The notes under the pieces were generated by a model. It had not been told where the DNA came from, did not search any database, and worked only from the letters and a program-made list of their open reading frames with translations. Below, in pieces: positions 1 through 7,569 of a DNA stretch of 23,568 bases (positions are counted from its first letter, which is position 1; each line of letters starts with the position of its first letter). Origin of the DNA: Roseimarinus sp035271585 (GTDB taxonomy: Bacteria > Bacteroidota > Bacteroidia > Bacteroidales > Prolixibacteraceae); NCBI GenBank assembly GCA_035271585.1, contig DATERL010000092.1:1-23568 (forward strand). Direction: 5' to 3'. Both the position numbers and the translations under genes were made by a program.

Positions 1-165
1 CATTTCACCTATGATAATAAAATTCATCATCGATGCATCAAATGAAATTGAATGATTGTAAAATGAATCGGCATCACTAAAACTGTTAGAATATTCTTCA
101 ATTTTGTTTATTGAATCTAAAACATTCAATAAACAACTAAAGTCTTTATGTGAAAGTTTATACAT
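1..165 (-). CDS. hepT: HepT-like toxin (type VII TA), 5' part only
   Basis: This is the first 55 codons of a gene that runs off the left edge of the window. The protein begins MYKLSHKDFSCLLNVLDSIN and continues through a segment ending MMNFIIIGEM. This is the typical N-terminal half of HepT (DUF86, HEPN fold), including the 'KIEEY..FSDADSFY' and 'SFDASMMNFI' signatures. The catalytic RX4-6HXY motif of HEPN RNases lies in the missing C-terminal half and cannot be checked. The ATG overlaps the end of the upstream mntA-like gene by 8 bases, the usual translational coupling for this pair. In characterised systems HepT is the toxin and the partner nucleotidyltransferase silences it by AMPylating a tyrosine in that motif. 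The family call is strong from sequence; activity is inferred. Confidence 0.85.
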   Translation of the reverse strand, partial: MYKLSHKDFSCLLNVLDSINKIEEYSNSFSDADSFYNHSISFDASMMNFIIIGEM

Positions 166-457
166 AGATAGCTTCTGATAAAATGTGTTTTCTAAAAAAA
201 GGGTTAATGTATTTTTCTCGGCATATATCAACAGGAGTGTTGAATTTAGTTTCAATTTCTTTTTTGATTTTACTTTTTTTGGAGTATAAATCTTGGGTGT
301 TTAGACTAAATTCTATAATCAAATCAATATCACTGTTTTCCTTCTGTTCTCCACGGGCACATGAGCCAAAAATGCCAACTTTTTCAATTTGGTATTCCTT
401 GAGCCATCTTTCTTTGTTATCGGAAAGGAATTGTAATATTTGCTTTGATTCAATCAT
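158..457 (-). CDS. mntA: MntA-like minimal nucleotidyltransferase antitoxin
   Basis: A 99-residue protein of the MNT (minimal nucleotidyltransferase, polymerase beta-like) family. The active-site signature GS-X10-D-X-D is complete: G31-S32 and D43/D45 within GSCARGEQKENSDIDL. It overlaps the hepT start by 8 bases, so the pair is a two-gene operon with the nucleotidyltransferase first. Known family members transfer AMP from ATP to the HepT toxin and so act as antitoxin. The TA role here is inferred from the pairing. A TAnnTTTG box lies about 35 bases upstream, between this gene and the end of nfnB, so it probably has its own promoter although it follows the nfn operon on the same strand. Confidence 0.88.
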   Translation of the reverse strand: MIESKQILQFLSDNKERWLKEYQIEKVGIFGSCARGEQKENSDIDLIIEFSLNTQDLYSKKSKIKKEIETKFNTPVDICREKYINPFFRKHILSEAIYV

Positions 458-490
458 CTCTGTTTAAATTAATTTCACTTTGATTTTACA

Positions 491-498
491 CAAATTTA
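491..498 (-). promoter_or_regulatory. possible -7 box for mntA-hepT
   Basis: The minus strand reads TAAATTTG, matching the Bacteroidota -7 consensus TAnnTTTG, about 34 bases upstream of the mntA ATG and just after the nfnB stop. I see no TTG -33 element at 17-23 bases upstream, so this is tentative. Confidence 0.3.
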
Positions 499-502
499 CA
501 CA

Positions 503-1984
503 TTATTTCTTTTCATTCGAAAGATATTCGTGCATCGATTGGGCTGCTTTGCGGCCATCGCCCATGGCAAGGATTACCGTTGCCCCACCACGTACAATAT
601 CGCCTCCGGCAAACAGTATGGGTATCGACGATTGCATGTTTTCGCCTACATCGATGGTGCCCCAACGACTTACTTTCAATTCGGGCAAGCATGATGGAAT
701 AAGCGGGTTGGGCGATACGCCAACGGCTACAATCACCATATCTACATCGATGTCCTTATCGGCACCTTCAATTGGAATGGGTCTGCGGCGTCCCGATTCG
801 TCGGGTTCGCCCAGTTCCATAAACTGAACGCGCATTTTATTCACACGGCCTTTTTCGTCGGCAAAGTATTCAATGGGATTGGCTAGGTTCATGAATTCAA
901 TCCCTTCTTCGTCGGCGTGCTTCACCTCTTCGACACGTGCAGGCATTTCGACTCTCGAACGGCGGTAAACAATCATGGCGCGTTCGGCACCAAGTCGTTT
1001 TGCGGTACGTACCGAGTCCATGGCTGTGTTGCCCCCACCAATTACTGCAACATTTTTTCCTCGCATTACCAAGGTGTCGTATTCGTCGCTGGCAGCGCCC
1101 ATAAGGTTTACGCGGGTAAGGTATTCGTTGCTGGACATGATGCCGTTGTAGTTTTCGCCCGGTATATTCATGAAACGGGGCAATCCGGCGCCACTGGCTA
1201 CGAAAAAGCCTTCAAAACCATCGGTTTTAAGGTCGTCGAAGCTGGCGGTGCGGCCAACAATGAAGTTTTTGATGAATTTTACGCCCATTTTTTTGAGGTT
1301 GTCGAGTTCTACATCGACCACACTGTTTGGAAGCCTAAACTCAGGTATGCCGTATTTTAAAACCCCGCCAATTTCGTGGAGCGCTTCAAAAACGGTAACA
1401 TCGTAACCCAGTTTGGCCATATCGCCGGCAAACGAAAGCGAAGCGGGACCCGACCCAATGGCTGCGATTTTAATGCCGTTGGCTGGTGCACATTTGGGAA
1501 CTGACATTTGTCCGCTTTTTTGTTCCCAGTCGGCTGCAAAGCGTTCAAGATAGCCAATTGCGATGGCATCTTTTTTAAGTTTTGTAGTATAGAAACATCG
1601 CTCCTCGCACTGTTTTTCCTGTGGGCAAACACGACCGCATACTGCTGGGAGCGCACTGGTCATTTTTAGCGTTTGAGCAGCTAAACCGTATTCTTTGCGC
1701 TCAATATTTTTGATGAATTCGGGAATGTTTATTTGTACTGGGCAACCTTCAATACAAGTAGGATTGACACAGTCCATGCAACGCGAAGCTTCAACCAGAG
1801 CTTGCTCTTCGGTGAGGCCAATGTTTACTTCAAGGTCTTGGTGCTTAACACGTTCGCTGGGCTTTTGCTCGGGCATGTGTACGCGGGGTATATCGGTGCG
1901 CTCTTTTCCTTTTAGCTTTTTACGCAGTTCGACCCTCCATTCTTCTTCGCGCCTTTCTTTCAAATATTCTGATAAAGTTGTCAT
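503..1984 (-). CDS. nfnB: NfnB-type / glutamate synthase small-subunit-like flavoprotein
   Basis: A 493-residue GltD-like oxidoreductase. From the N-terminus there are two cysteine clusters for [4Fe-4S] centres (C69, C72, C77, C81 and C116, C120, C126, C130), an FAD-binding GSGPAS near residue 177, an NADPH-binding GGGNTAMD, and a C-terminal FAGGDIVRGGATVILAMGDG flavin motif. The partner immediately upstream is an NfnA-like FAD/[2Fe-2S] protein rather than a glutamate synthase large subunit. The pair therefore most likely forms NfnAB (NADH-dependent reduced ferredoxin:NADP+ oxidoreductase) or the related 'sulfide dehydrogenase' complex. I chose the ATG at 1984, 10 bases after the nfnA stop, because homologues begin near MTTLSEYLKERREEEWR. 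An upstream in-frame start at 2038 would overlap nfnA by 44 bases. Substrate assignment is inference; the family is certain. Confidence 0.9.
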   Translation of the reverse strand: MTTLSEYLKERREEEWRVELRKKLKGKERTDIPRVHMPEQKPSERVKHQDLEVNIGLTEEQALVEASRCMDCVNPTCIEGCPVQINIPEFIKNIERKEYGLAAQTLKMTSALPAVCGRVCPQEKQCEERCFYTTKLKKDAIAIGYLERFAADWEQKSGQMSVPKCAPANGIKIAAIGSGPASLSFAGDMAKLGYDVTVFEALHEIGGVLKYGIPEFRLPNSVVDVELDNLKKMGVKFIKNFIVGRTASFDDLKTDGFEGFFVASGAGLPRFMNIPGENYNGIMSSNEYLTRVNLMGAASDEYDTLVMRGKNVAVIGGGNTAMDSVRTAKRLGAERAMIVYRRSRVEMPARVEEVKHADEEGIEFMNLANPIEYFADEKGRVNKMRVQFMELGEPDESGRRRPIPIEGADKDIDVDMVIVAVGVSPNPLIPSCLPELKVSRWGTIDVGENMQSSIPILFAGGDIVRGGATVILAMGDGRKAAQSMHEYLSNEKK

Positions 1985-1994
1985 TTCGTGCTGT

Positions 1995-2819
1995 TTAAAG
2001 GGTTTTGTTATACTGCTCAAAAGCTGCTTTTTCTTCATCGCGGTAACCGCCCAGTCGCATCAACATTTCGTCGAAATCAACTTGGTGTGCATCAAATTCG
2101 GGGCCGTCGACACAGGTAAATTTGGTTTTACCGCCAACGGTAACACGGCAGGCGCCACACATACCGGTACCATCAACCATAATGGAGTTGAGGCTGGCTT
2201 GTGTAGGAATATTGTATTTTTTGGTGAGCAGCGAAGTGAATTTCATCATAATGGCGGGGCCAATGGCAATGCACTCGTCCACTTTTTCGCGTAAGATAAC
2301 CTCTTCGGCACCTTGGGTAACCAAACCTTTGCGGCCATACGAGCCATCGTCGGTCATAATAATTACTTCGTCGCTCCATTTTCTGATTTCATTTTCGAGA
2401 ATGATGAGCTCTTTGGTGCGGGCAGCCAAAACCGAAACAATCCGGTTGCCGGCTTTTTTGAAACCCTCAATAATAGGGAGCAAGGGAGCAATGCCAACGC
2501 CACCACCGCAGGCTAAAATCGTTCCAATTTTGCGTATGTCGATTGCTTTACCAAGGGGGCCAACCAAGTCGTGAAGGCAGTCGCCGACTTCGAGCTTTGC
2601 TAGTTTTTCGGTACTTACCCCTACCTTTTGTGAAATGAGCGTAATGGTGCCTTTTTGTTCGTCGGCTGCGGCAATGGTTAGCGGAACTCGTTCGCCTTTT
2701 TCCGAAACTCTCAAAATAATAAAGTTTCCCGGTTTACGTGCTTTTGCTATTAGCGGAGCTTCGACAACAATTTTTACAACATTTTCAGAGAAAAATTCTT
2801 TTTCAACTATACGGTTCAT
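1995..2819 (-). CDS. nfnA: NfnA-type FAD/NAD-binding iron-sulfur subunit
   Basis: A 274-residue ferredoxin-reductase-like protein. It has an FAD-binding RVPLT at residues 44-48, a nucleotide-binding CGGGVGIAPLLP near 103-114, and a C-terminal [2Fe-2S] site in DGTGMCGACRV plus a later cysteine (D215, C220, C223, C235). The Asp-plus-three-Cys arrangement is that reported for NfnA. Databases often label this family 'sulfide/dihydroorotate dehydrogenase-like FAD/NAD-binding protein' because PyrK is a relative. There is no pyrD next to it, and nfnB follows in the same operon, which favours NfnA. With NfnB it would couple NADH and reduced ferredoxin oxidation to NADP+ reduction in the cytoplasm. 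A TATTTTTG box lies about 40 bases upstream. Confidence 0.9.
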   Translation of the reverse strand: MNRIVEKEFFSENVVKIVVEAPLIAKARKPGNFIILRVSEKGERVPLTIAAADEQKGTITLISQKVGVSTEKLAKLEVGDCLHDLVGPLGKAIDIRKIGTILACGGGVGIAPLLPIIEGFKKAGNRIVSVLAARTKELIILENEIRKWSDEVIIMTDDGSYGRKGLVTQGAEEVILREKVDECIAIGPAIMMKFTSLLTKKYNIPTQASLNSIMVDGTGMCGACRVTVGGKTKFTCVDGPEFDAHQVDFDEMLMRLGGYRDEEKAAFEQYNKTL

Positions 2820-2857
2820 TGAATTCGATTTCGTTTCAATAATCTTGTTACATCTTA

Positions 2858-2865
2858 CAAAAATA
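2858..2865 (-). promoter_or_regulatory. -7 box for nfnAB
   Basis: The minus strand reads TATTTTTG (TAnnTTTG consensus) 39 bases upstream of the nfnA ATG. No clear TTG -33 element is visible at the usual spacing. Confidence 0.4.
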
Positions 2866-3141
2866 GAATCATCTTTTGGGTATTAAGCATTTTAGTCCAT
2901 CTAAATTGGTTTTTTTTATGCATTTACGGGTTTTACTGAAATCGTTTGACTAAGCTTTGTTATTTTAGAGGTTTTTTCTAAAAATTATTTTAACAGTAAA
3001 TAATATGCTATGTTGTAATAATGTTGCAACACTATTGTTAAGCTAGCGTGAATAGCTGAAAGAAAAAATTCCCACATTGAAGGCTTTGTCTGTTACATTT
3101 TATTATGTTGGTGTTTGAATCAAAATTGTGTCTATTCGTTT
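2866..3141. other. divergent intergenic region nfnA / SNF2 gene
   Basis: Divergent AT-rich spacer with no coding signal. Toward the SNF2 gene there is a TTTG at 3085-3088 and a second TTTG at 3114-3117. Its spacing suits a Bacteroidota promoter, but the TA of the -7 box is missing. If it is used, transcription would start just before the ATG at 3142. I see no RNA gene, repeat or strong hairpin. Confidence 0.4.
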
Positions 3142-6093
3142 ATGAAAGGATTGAAAAATAATACCTCAGATTTAATATTTATTGTCTGTCTAACCGAACA
3201 TCGTTTTTTTGGTCATATAGTGGTTCCTCTTTATATCCAAAAAAGTTTGAATGGCGATTTCTTCGATGTGGTTTCAATAATCAATCAAGCCGAAATTGGT
3301 AGTTCTCCTGAAATGCTGAGTGGTATTGAAATCGAAATTGTTAAAATTACTGAGAAATACAGTGACGAGAACATTGCCAAACGTTTTTCACGTGGCAAAA
3401 ATGCGGCTGAATTCTTCCGTAAAATCGACCATAAATTGTTCGACGAACAGGTTCGCCCCTTTCTTGAAAATCAAATTGTGGCCTGTATCGATTTAATAAG
3501 AAAGAATAATGTTGATTTTTACATCAAGAGTGCTAATTACAGCAGTATTCATCACGAAGATAAAATTGTGATTGCCGAAGAGGAAACAAAGGCGGTGTTT
3601 AATTTCGATCTCGACAAAGAAAAGTTTAGGTACGATTTAGAGATAATGCATGAAGAGAAACCCTTGCCTATTTTGAATAAAAACCCCATAATTATCACCA
3701 ATTCGCCTTGCCGAATGGTGTTGGATAACCAGCTCTATTTTTTTGAGGAATTTACCGGGAAGCGTTTATTGCCCTTTATCGAAAAGCCTTTTGTCGAAAT
3801 TCCGCTTAGTGTTACTGAAAAATACTTGAAAACTTTTGTGCGGAAAATAGTGGGAAGCAATAATGTGAAAGCTTCGGGTTTCGATATTGTAAAGGTCGAA
3901 AATGATAAAAGGGCCATCATCAGCATTGAGCATGGCTTGAGGATGGAGCCAATTATTGTACTGGTTTTCTATTATGGTAATCAGAAGTTTAAGGCCGGAC
4001 GCAAAGTCGAGGTCGAAGTCGAATTGAAGCAATCCAATGGCCATTACGTATTCTACAAGCATTACCGCGATTTTGATTGGGAGAAGAAAATTATTTCGTT
4101 TTTTGCCGAAAGGGGTTTCGAATTGATTGGTGACCAATTAAAGTTTCGGTCCAATTATAAAAGCGAGGAATCTTTGCACGACTATTTGGTAATTAATTGG
4201 GTCAACCAGTTTGCCGACGATTTGAAGAAAAATAACATTGAGATAAAGCAATCAACCAACCGAAGCTTTTATGCGGGGAGTATAAACATTGATGTAAAAG
4301 TTAAGCTTGAGCGCGATTGGTTTGACCTCTTTGCCGTGGTTAAACTGGACGAATTTGAAGTTCCCTTTATTCATTTCAAACATAATATTGTTAATAAAAT
4401 TAGGGAATACGTTTTACCCAACGGTCAAATAGTGATTTTACCCCAAGTTTGGTTCGAGAAATATTCCAACTTGTTTCATTTTTTAAAGGGGAAGGACGAA
4501 AAATTGAAAGTTGCGAAGCATCATTATAAGCTTATTAATGAAGGGTTTGGTGCTGTTAATGAGGAGGTTGAGAGGGCTTTTGACCAGGTCGAAAATTTGT
4601 CGTTTAAGTTACATGTTCCCCCTCAAAGCTTAAATGCAAAGTTGAGGGATTATCAGCAAGTGGGTTATTCTTGGTTGCGTTTGATGTCGGAAAACCGCTT
4701 TGGGGCTTGTCTTGCCGACGACATGGGGCTTGGAAAAACATTGCAAACGCTTTCGCTATTGCTTCACGAAAAGGAACAAAATGATCTACGCATTGCCACA
4801 AATAATTTCAATGAAAATTGCCTTGACTTGTTTTTTGGCGAAATGGAGAACAGTAAACCTGCGTCGTTAATAGTAGTGCCAACTTCGTTAGTTCATAACT
4901 GGATAAACGAAATCAAAAAGTTTGCGCCCAGCTTAAGAACTTTTGCCTACGTGGGCATTCAGCGCCGTAAATTAAGCAAGGTTGAACGCTTGTTGAATAA
5001 ATACGATGTGATTGTTACTTCGTATGGAACAATTAGAAACGATTTTCAATTGTTCGAACCTTTGATGTTCAATTATATTGTTCTTGACGAGAGTCAGTAT
5101 ATAAAAAATGCGAGTTCCAAAACTTACAAATCAGTTTGTGCGCTGAATTCTGAACGAAGGTTGGTGTTAACCGGTACGCCAGTTGAAAATAGCCTTTCTG
5201 ATTTATGGTCGCAAATTAATTTTTTGAATAAAGGTCTTTTGGGCAGTTTGAAATTTTTTAAAGATCATTATATCATTCCTATTGAGAAAAATAACGACGA
5301 AGAAAAGCAAAAACAATTACAGAAAATTATTTCACCCTTCATTTTAAGACGTACAAAAAATGAAGTTGCAAAGGAACTTCCACCTTTAACAAAACAAGTT
5401 TATTTTTGCGAAATGACCGAAGATCAGGCCGAGGTTTATGAAAAAGAGAAGTCGGCCATTAGGAACCATCTGGTTAATCAAATTGAACAAAAGGGCGTTG
5501 CTGGCTCGTCGTTTGTTATTCTTCAGGCCATGACACGTCTCAGACAACTCTCGAATCACCCTGCACTATTGAAAATTGAGGGTATAGGGTCGGGAAAATT
5601 CGATCAGGTATTTCGTAATCTCGAAAGTCTTTTGGCCGAAAATCATAAGGTGCTCATTTTTTCTTCTTTTGTTACCCATTTAAAATTGTTTCAACAAGAA
5701 TTTGAAAAGCGGCAATGGAGTTATTGTCTTTTGACCGGAAAAACCATTGATAGGGAAAAAGTGATCGATAATTTTCAAACCGATGATAGTAAACAATTGT
5801 TCCTTATTTCGATAAAAGCCGGTGGTGTGGGATTGAACCTTACATCGGCCGATTATATTTTTATTCTTGACCCTTGGTGGAATCCTGCAGTCGAAGATCA
5901 GGCCATTAGCCGTGCCCACCGAATTGGCCAAGATAAAAAGGTGTTTGTTTACCGTTTTATTAGCGAAGGGACAATTGAAAGTAAGATTCAGGAATTAAAA
6001 GAGCGTAAAGCCGCTTTGGCCGAAAAGTTTATAAAAACAAGCAGTCCGTTCGATGGGGCATCGGCCGAAGATATTACCGCCTTATTTGAATAA
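3142..6093 (+). CDS. SNF2-family ATPase (DEAD/DEAH helicase superfamily 2)
   Basis: About 983 residues. The C-terminal half is a complete SNF2 motor: motif I DDMGLGKT (about residue 526), Ia VVPTSLVHNW, II DESQ (about 649), III LTGTPVENSLSDLWSQ, the family-specific ILRRTK, and motifs V-VI ending WWNPAVEDQAISRAHRIGQ (about 921). Proteins of this type translocate on double-stranded DNA to remodel bound proteins; bacterial relatives such as RapA recycle RNA polymerase. The first ~490 residues show no motif I can name, and I see no SWIM zinc-binding cysteines. An in-frame TTG exists at 3115. The ATG at 3142 is preferred because the candidate promoter ends at 3117. The target is unknown; no restriction or defence partner is adjacent. 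Confidence 0.9.
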   Translation: MKGLKNNTSDLIFIVCLTEHRFFGHIVVPLYIQKSLNGDFFDVVSIINQAEIGSSPEMLSGIEIEIVKITEKYSDENIAKRFSRGKNAAEFFRKIDHKLFDEQVRPFLENQIVACIDLIRKNNVDFYIKSANYSSIHHEDKIVIAEEETKAVFNFDLDKEKFRYDLEIMHEEKPLPILNKNPIIITNSPCRMVLDNQLYFFEEFTGKRLLPFIEKPFVEIPLSVTEKYLKTFVRKIVGSNNVKASGFDIVKVENDKRAIISIEHGLRMEPIIVLVFYYGNQKFKAGRKVEVEVELKQSNGHYVFYKHYRDFDWEKKIISFFAERGFELIGDQLKFRSNYKSEESLHDYLVINWVNQFADDLKKNNIEIKQSTNRSFYAGSINIDVKVKLERDWFDLFAVVKLDEFEVPFIHFKHNIVNKIREYVLPNGQIVILPQVWFEKYSNLFHFLKGKDEKLKVAKHHYKLINEGFGAVNEEVERAFDQVENLSFKLHVPPQSLNAKLRDYQQVGYSWLRLMSENRFGACLADDMGLGKTLQTLSLLLHEKEQNDLRIATNNFNENCLDLFFGEMENSKPASLIVVPTSLVHNWINEIKKFAPSLRTFAYVGIQRRKLSKVERLLNKYDVIVTSYGTIRNDFQLFEPLMFNYIVLDESQYIKNASSKTYKSVCALNSERRLVLTGTPVENSLSDLWSQINFLNKGLLGSLKFFKDHYIIPIEKNNDEEKQKQLQKIISPFILRRTKNEVAKELPPLTKQVYFCEMTEDQAEVYEKEKSAIRNHLVNQIEQKGVAGSSFVILQAMTRLRQLSNHPALLKIEGIGSGKFDQVFRNLESLLAENHKVLIFSSFVTHLKLFQQEFEKRQWSYCLLTGKTIDREKVIDNFQTDDSKQLFLISIKAGGVGLNLTSADYIFILDPWWNPAVEDQAISRAHRIGQDKKVFVYRFISEGTIESKIQELKERKAALAEKFIKTSSPFDGASAEDITALFE

Positions 6094-6125
6094 GGTGGTA
6101 TGTGTGTTTCAATGAAAAATTCGTT

Positions 6126-6133
6126 TATTTTTG
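6126..6133 (+). promoter_or_regulatory. -7 box for argB
   Basis: TATTTTTG lies 17 bases before the argB ATG at 6150, so transcription would begin only about 10 bases upstream of it. This supports that ATG over the upstream in-frame non-canonical start. No TTG -33 element is evident. Confidence 0.4.
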
Positions 6134-6149
6134 TGATAAAATTATAAGC

Positions 6150-6926
6150 ATGGATAAACTTACAATAGTAAAAGTTGGGGGTAAAATTGTTGAAGAAGAA
6201 CAATCGTTAAAACAGTTACTCAACGATTTTAGCACTATCTCGGGCAATAAGATATTAGTTCATGGTGGCGGGCGTTCTGCTACCACCATTGCTTCACGTT
6301 TGGGAATAGCATCGAAAATGGTTGATGGCAGGCGAATTACCGACCATGAAATGCTCGAAGTGGTTACCATGGTTTATGGTGGGTTGGTGAATAAAAACAT
6401 TGTTGCTGGATTGCAGGCCAAAGGTTGCAATGCTGCCGGGTTTTGTGGTGCCGATATGGATATCATCCGATCGGTAAAGCGCCCCATTAAAGATATCGAT
6501 TATGGTTTTGTGGGCGATGTGATTGATGTGAATGTGAGAGAATTGTGTTTGCTGTTGGAACAAGGAGTATGCCCGGTTATGGCGCCGCTTACGCACGACG
6601 GGAAAGGACAATTACTAAATACTAATGCCGATACCATCGCATCGGAACTGGCGGTTGCTTTAAGTAAATGCTTTGTGGTAAACCTTGTTTATTGTTTCGA
6701 AAAAAATGGCGTATTGTCAAATCCCGATGATGATAATTCGGTTATCCATCATCTCGACACCCAATTATACAATCAGTACAAGTTAAAAGGAGTAATAGGC
6801 GAGGGGATGCTGCCAAAGCTCGAGAATGCTTTTAAGGCTTTAAATAATGGTGTAAGCGTGGTTCAAATTACCAATGCTTCAAATTTAATCCGGCATAATG
6901 CGTGCGGCACTGTCATTAATCGATAA
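6150..6926 (+). CDS. argB: N-acetyl (or N-succinyl) glutamate kinase
   Basis: A 258-residue amino-acid kinase catalysing the second step of arginine synthesis, phosphorylation of an N-acylated glutamate by ATP. Visible family motifs are the N-terminal KVGGK (K8-K12), the substrate-binding VHGGG, GLVNKN, the NTNADTIASELA segment and the C-terminal GEGMLPKLENA. The length is normal for the Bacteroidota form. Some Bacteroidota use N-succinyl rather than N-acetyl intermediates, and the acyl specificity cannot be read from this sequence. No other arg gene is in the window. It begins 56 bases after the SNF2 gene on the same strand with its own -7 box, so read-through plus independent transcription is possible. 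I chose ATG 6150 from the conserved N-terminus. Confidence 0.93.
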   Translation: MDKLTIVKVGGKIVEEEQSLKQLLNDFSTISGNKILVHGGGRSATTIASRLGIASKMVDGRRITDHEMLEVVTMVYGGLVNKNIVAGLQAKGCNAAGFCGADMDIIRSVKRPIKDIDYGFVGDVIDVNVRELCLLLEQGVCPVMAPLTHDGKGQLLNTNADTIASELAVALSKCFVVNLVYCFEKNGVLSNPDDDNSVIHHLDTQLYNQYKLKGVIGEGMLPKLENAFKALNNGVSVVQITNASNLIRHNACGTVINR

Positions 6927-6951
6927 CTTTTCATCAATTAATCTAAAATGA

Positions 6952-6985
6952 TTTGGTGTTTTATGGAAAAAAATATCTATTTTTG
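6952..6985 (+). promoter_or_regulatory. promoter of rplS
   Basis: TTTG at 6952-6955 and TATTTTTG at 6978-6985 are separated by 22 bases. Both elements match the Bacteroidota consensus (TTG, 17-23 bases, TAnnTTTG). Transcription would start near 6991, leaving a leader of about 80 bases before L19. Confidence 0.6.
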
Positions 6986-7071
6986 CCGCGCCCTTAGAAA
7001 GGTAGTCGTAATCTCTTACCAATTAAAGATATAAGGTAATATTGCGCACATAACCATTAAAATGATTAATG

Positions 7072-7431
7072 ATGGATGCCATTAAAATTGCAGAGAATGC
7101 ATTTATAGCCGAAAATGCAAAACAACATCCCAAGTTTGGAGCTGGCGATACTGTTACCGTTCATTACAAAATTATTGAAGGAACCAAAGAACGTATTCAG
7201 AACTATCGTGGTGTTGTTATCCAGGTTAAAGGAACGGGTAACACCAAAACTTTTACCGTTCGTAAAATGTCGGGTAATATTGGTGTTGAACGAATTTTCC
7301 CGGTTAGCTCGCCTTTAATTGAACTAATTGAGGTGAATAAAGTAGGAAAAGTACGTCGTAAACGTATTTTCTATTTCCGCGAACTAACTGGTAAAAAAGC
7401 CCGTATTAAAGAGCGCATAGTTAGGCAGTAA
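7072..7431 (+). CDS. rplS: 50S ribosomal protein L19
   Basis: About 119 residues, a full-length L19 located at the 30S-50S interface. Diagnostic stretches are HPKFGAGDTVTVHYKIIEG, the RIQNYRGVVIQ core, FTVRKMSGNIGVERIFP and the basic end RRKRIFYFRELTGKKARIKE. Two ATGs are adjacent (7069 and 7072). The second fits the family N-terminus (MD.IKIAE), but either could be used. In this window rplS stands alone, not in the rpsP-rimM-trmD-rplS operon known from Proteobacteria. It has its own promoter, a leader with alternative short hairpins, and a strong terminator 20 bases downstream, so it is probably monocistronic. Confidence 0.97.
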   Translation: MDAIKIAENAFIAENAKQHPKFGAGDTVTVHYKIIEGTKERIQNYRGVVIQVKGTGNTKTFTVRKMSGNIGVERIFPVSSPLIELIEVNKVGKVRRKRIFYFRELTGKKARIKERIVRQ

Positions 7432-7450
7432 AAGCTACTTGATAAAAAAT

Positions 7451-7490
7451 AAAGCCCCTGTTATACAAATTGTATGGCAGGGGTTTTTTT
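7451..7490 (+). terminator. rho-independent terminator of rplS
   Basis: GCCCCTG pairs with CAGGGG around an inner stem ATACAA/TTGTAT, followed by seven T. It lies 20 bases after the rplS stop codon. Confidence 0.88.
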
Positions 7491-7516
7491 ATAATAGTAT
7501 TTCAAATTTTCCCATT

Positions 7517-7552
7517 AAAAAAGGGCAATGGAATAAACCAATGCCCTTTTTT
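7517..7552 (-). terminator. terminator of the M23-MerR-Nif3-zinc ribbon operon
   Basis: A hairpin with GGGCA/TGCCC and TGG/CCA arms and one A-A mismatch. It is flanked by A6 on the left and T6 on the right, so it can work in both directions. It lies 18 bases beyond the stop of the zinc-ribbon gene on the minus strand and gives rplS a second stop. Confidence 0.8.
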
Positions 7553-7569
7553 AAATTTTAAGTTATTCT

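Noticed and set aside
2122..2574. Plus-strand open frame inside nfnA (150 codons)
   Set aside because: Antisense to a gene with intact FAD, NAD and iron-sulfur motifs. No recognisable protein.
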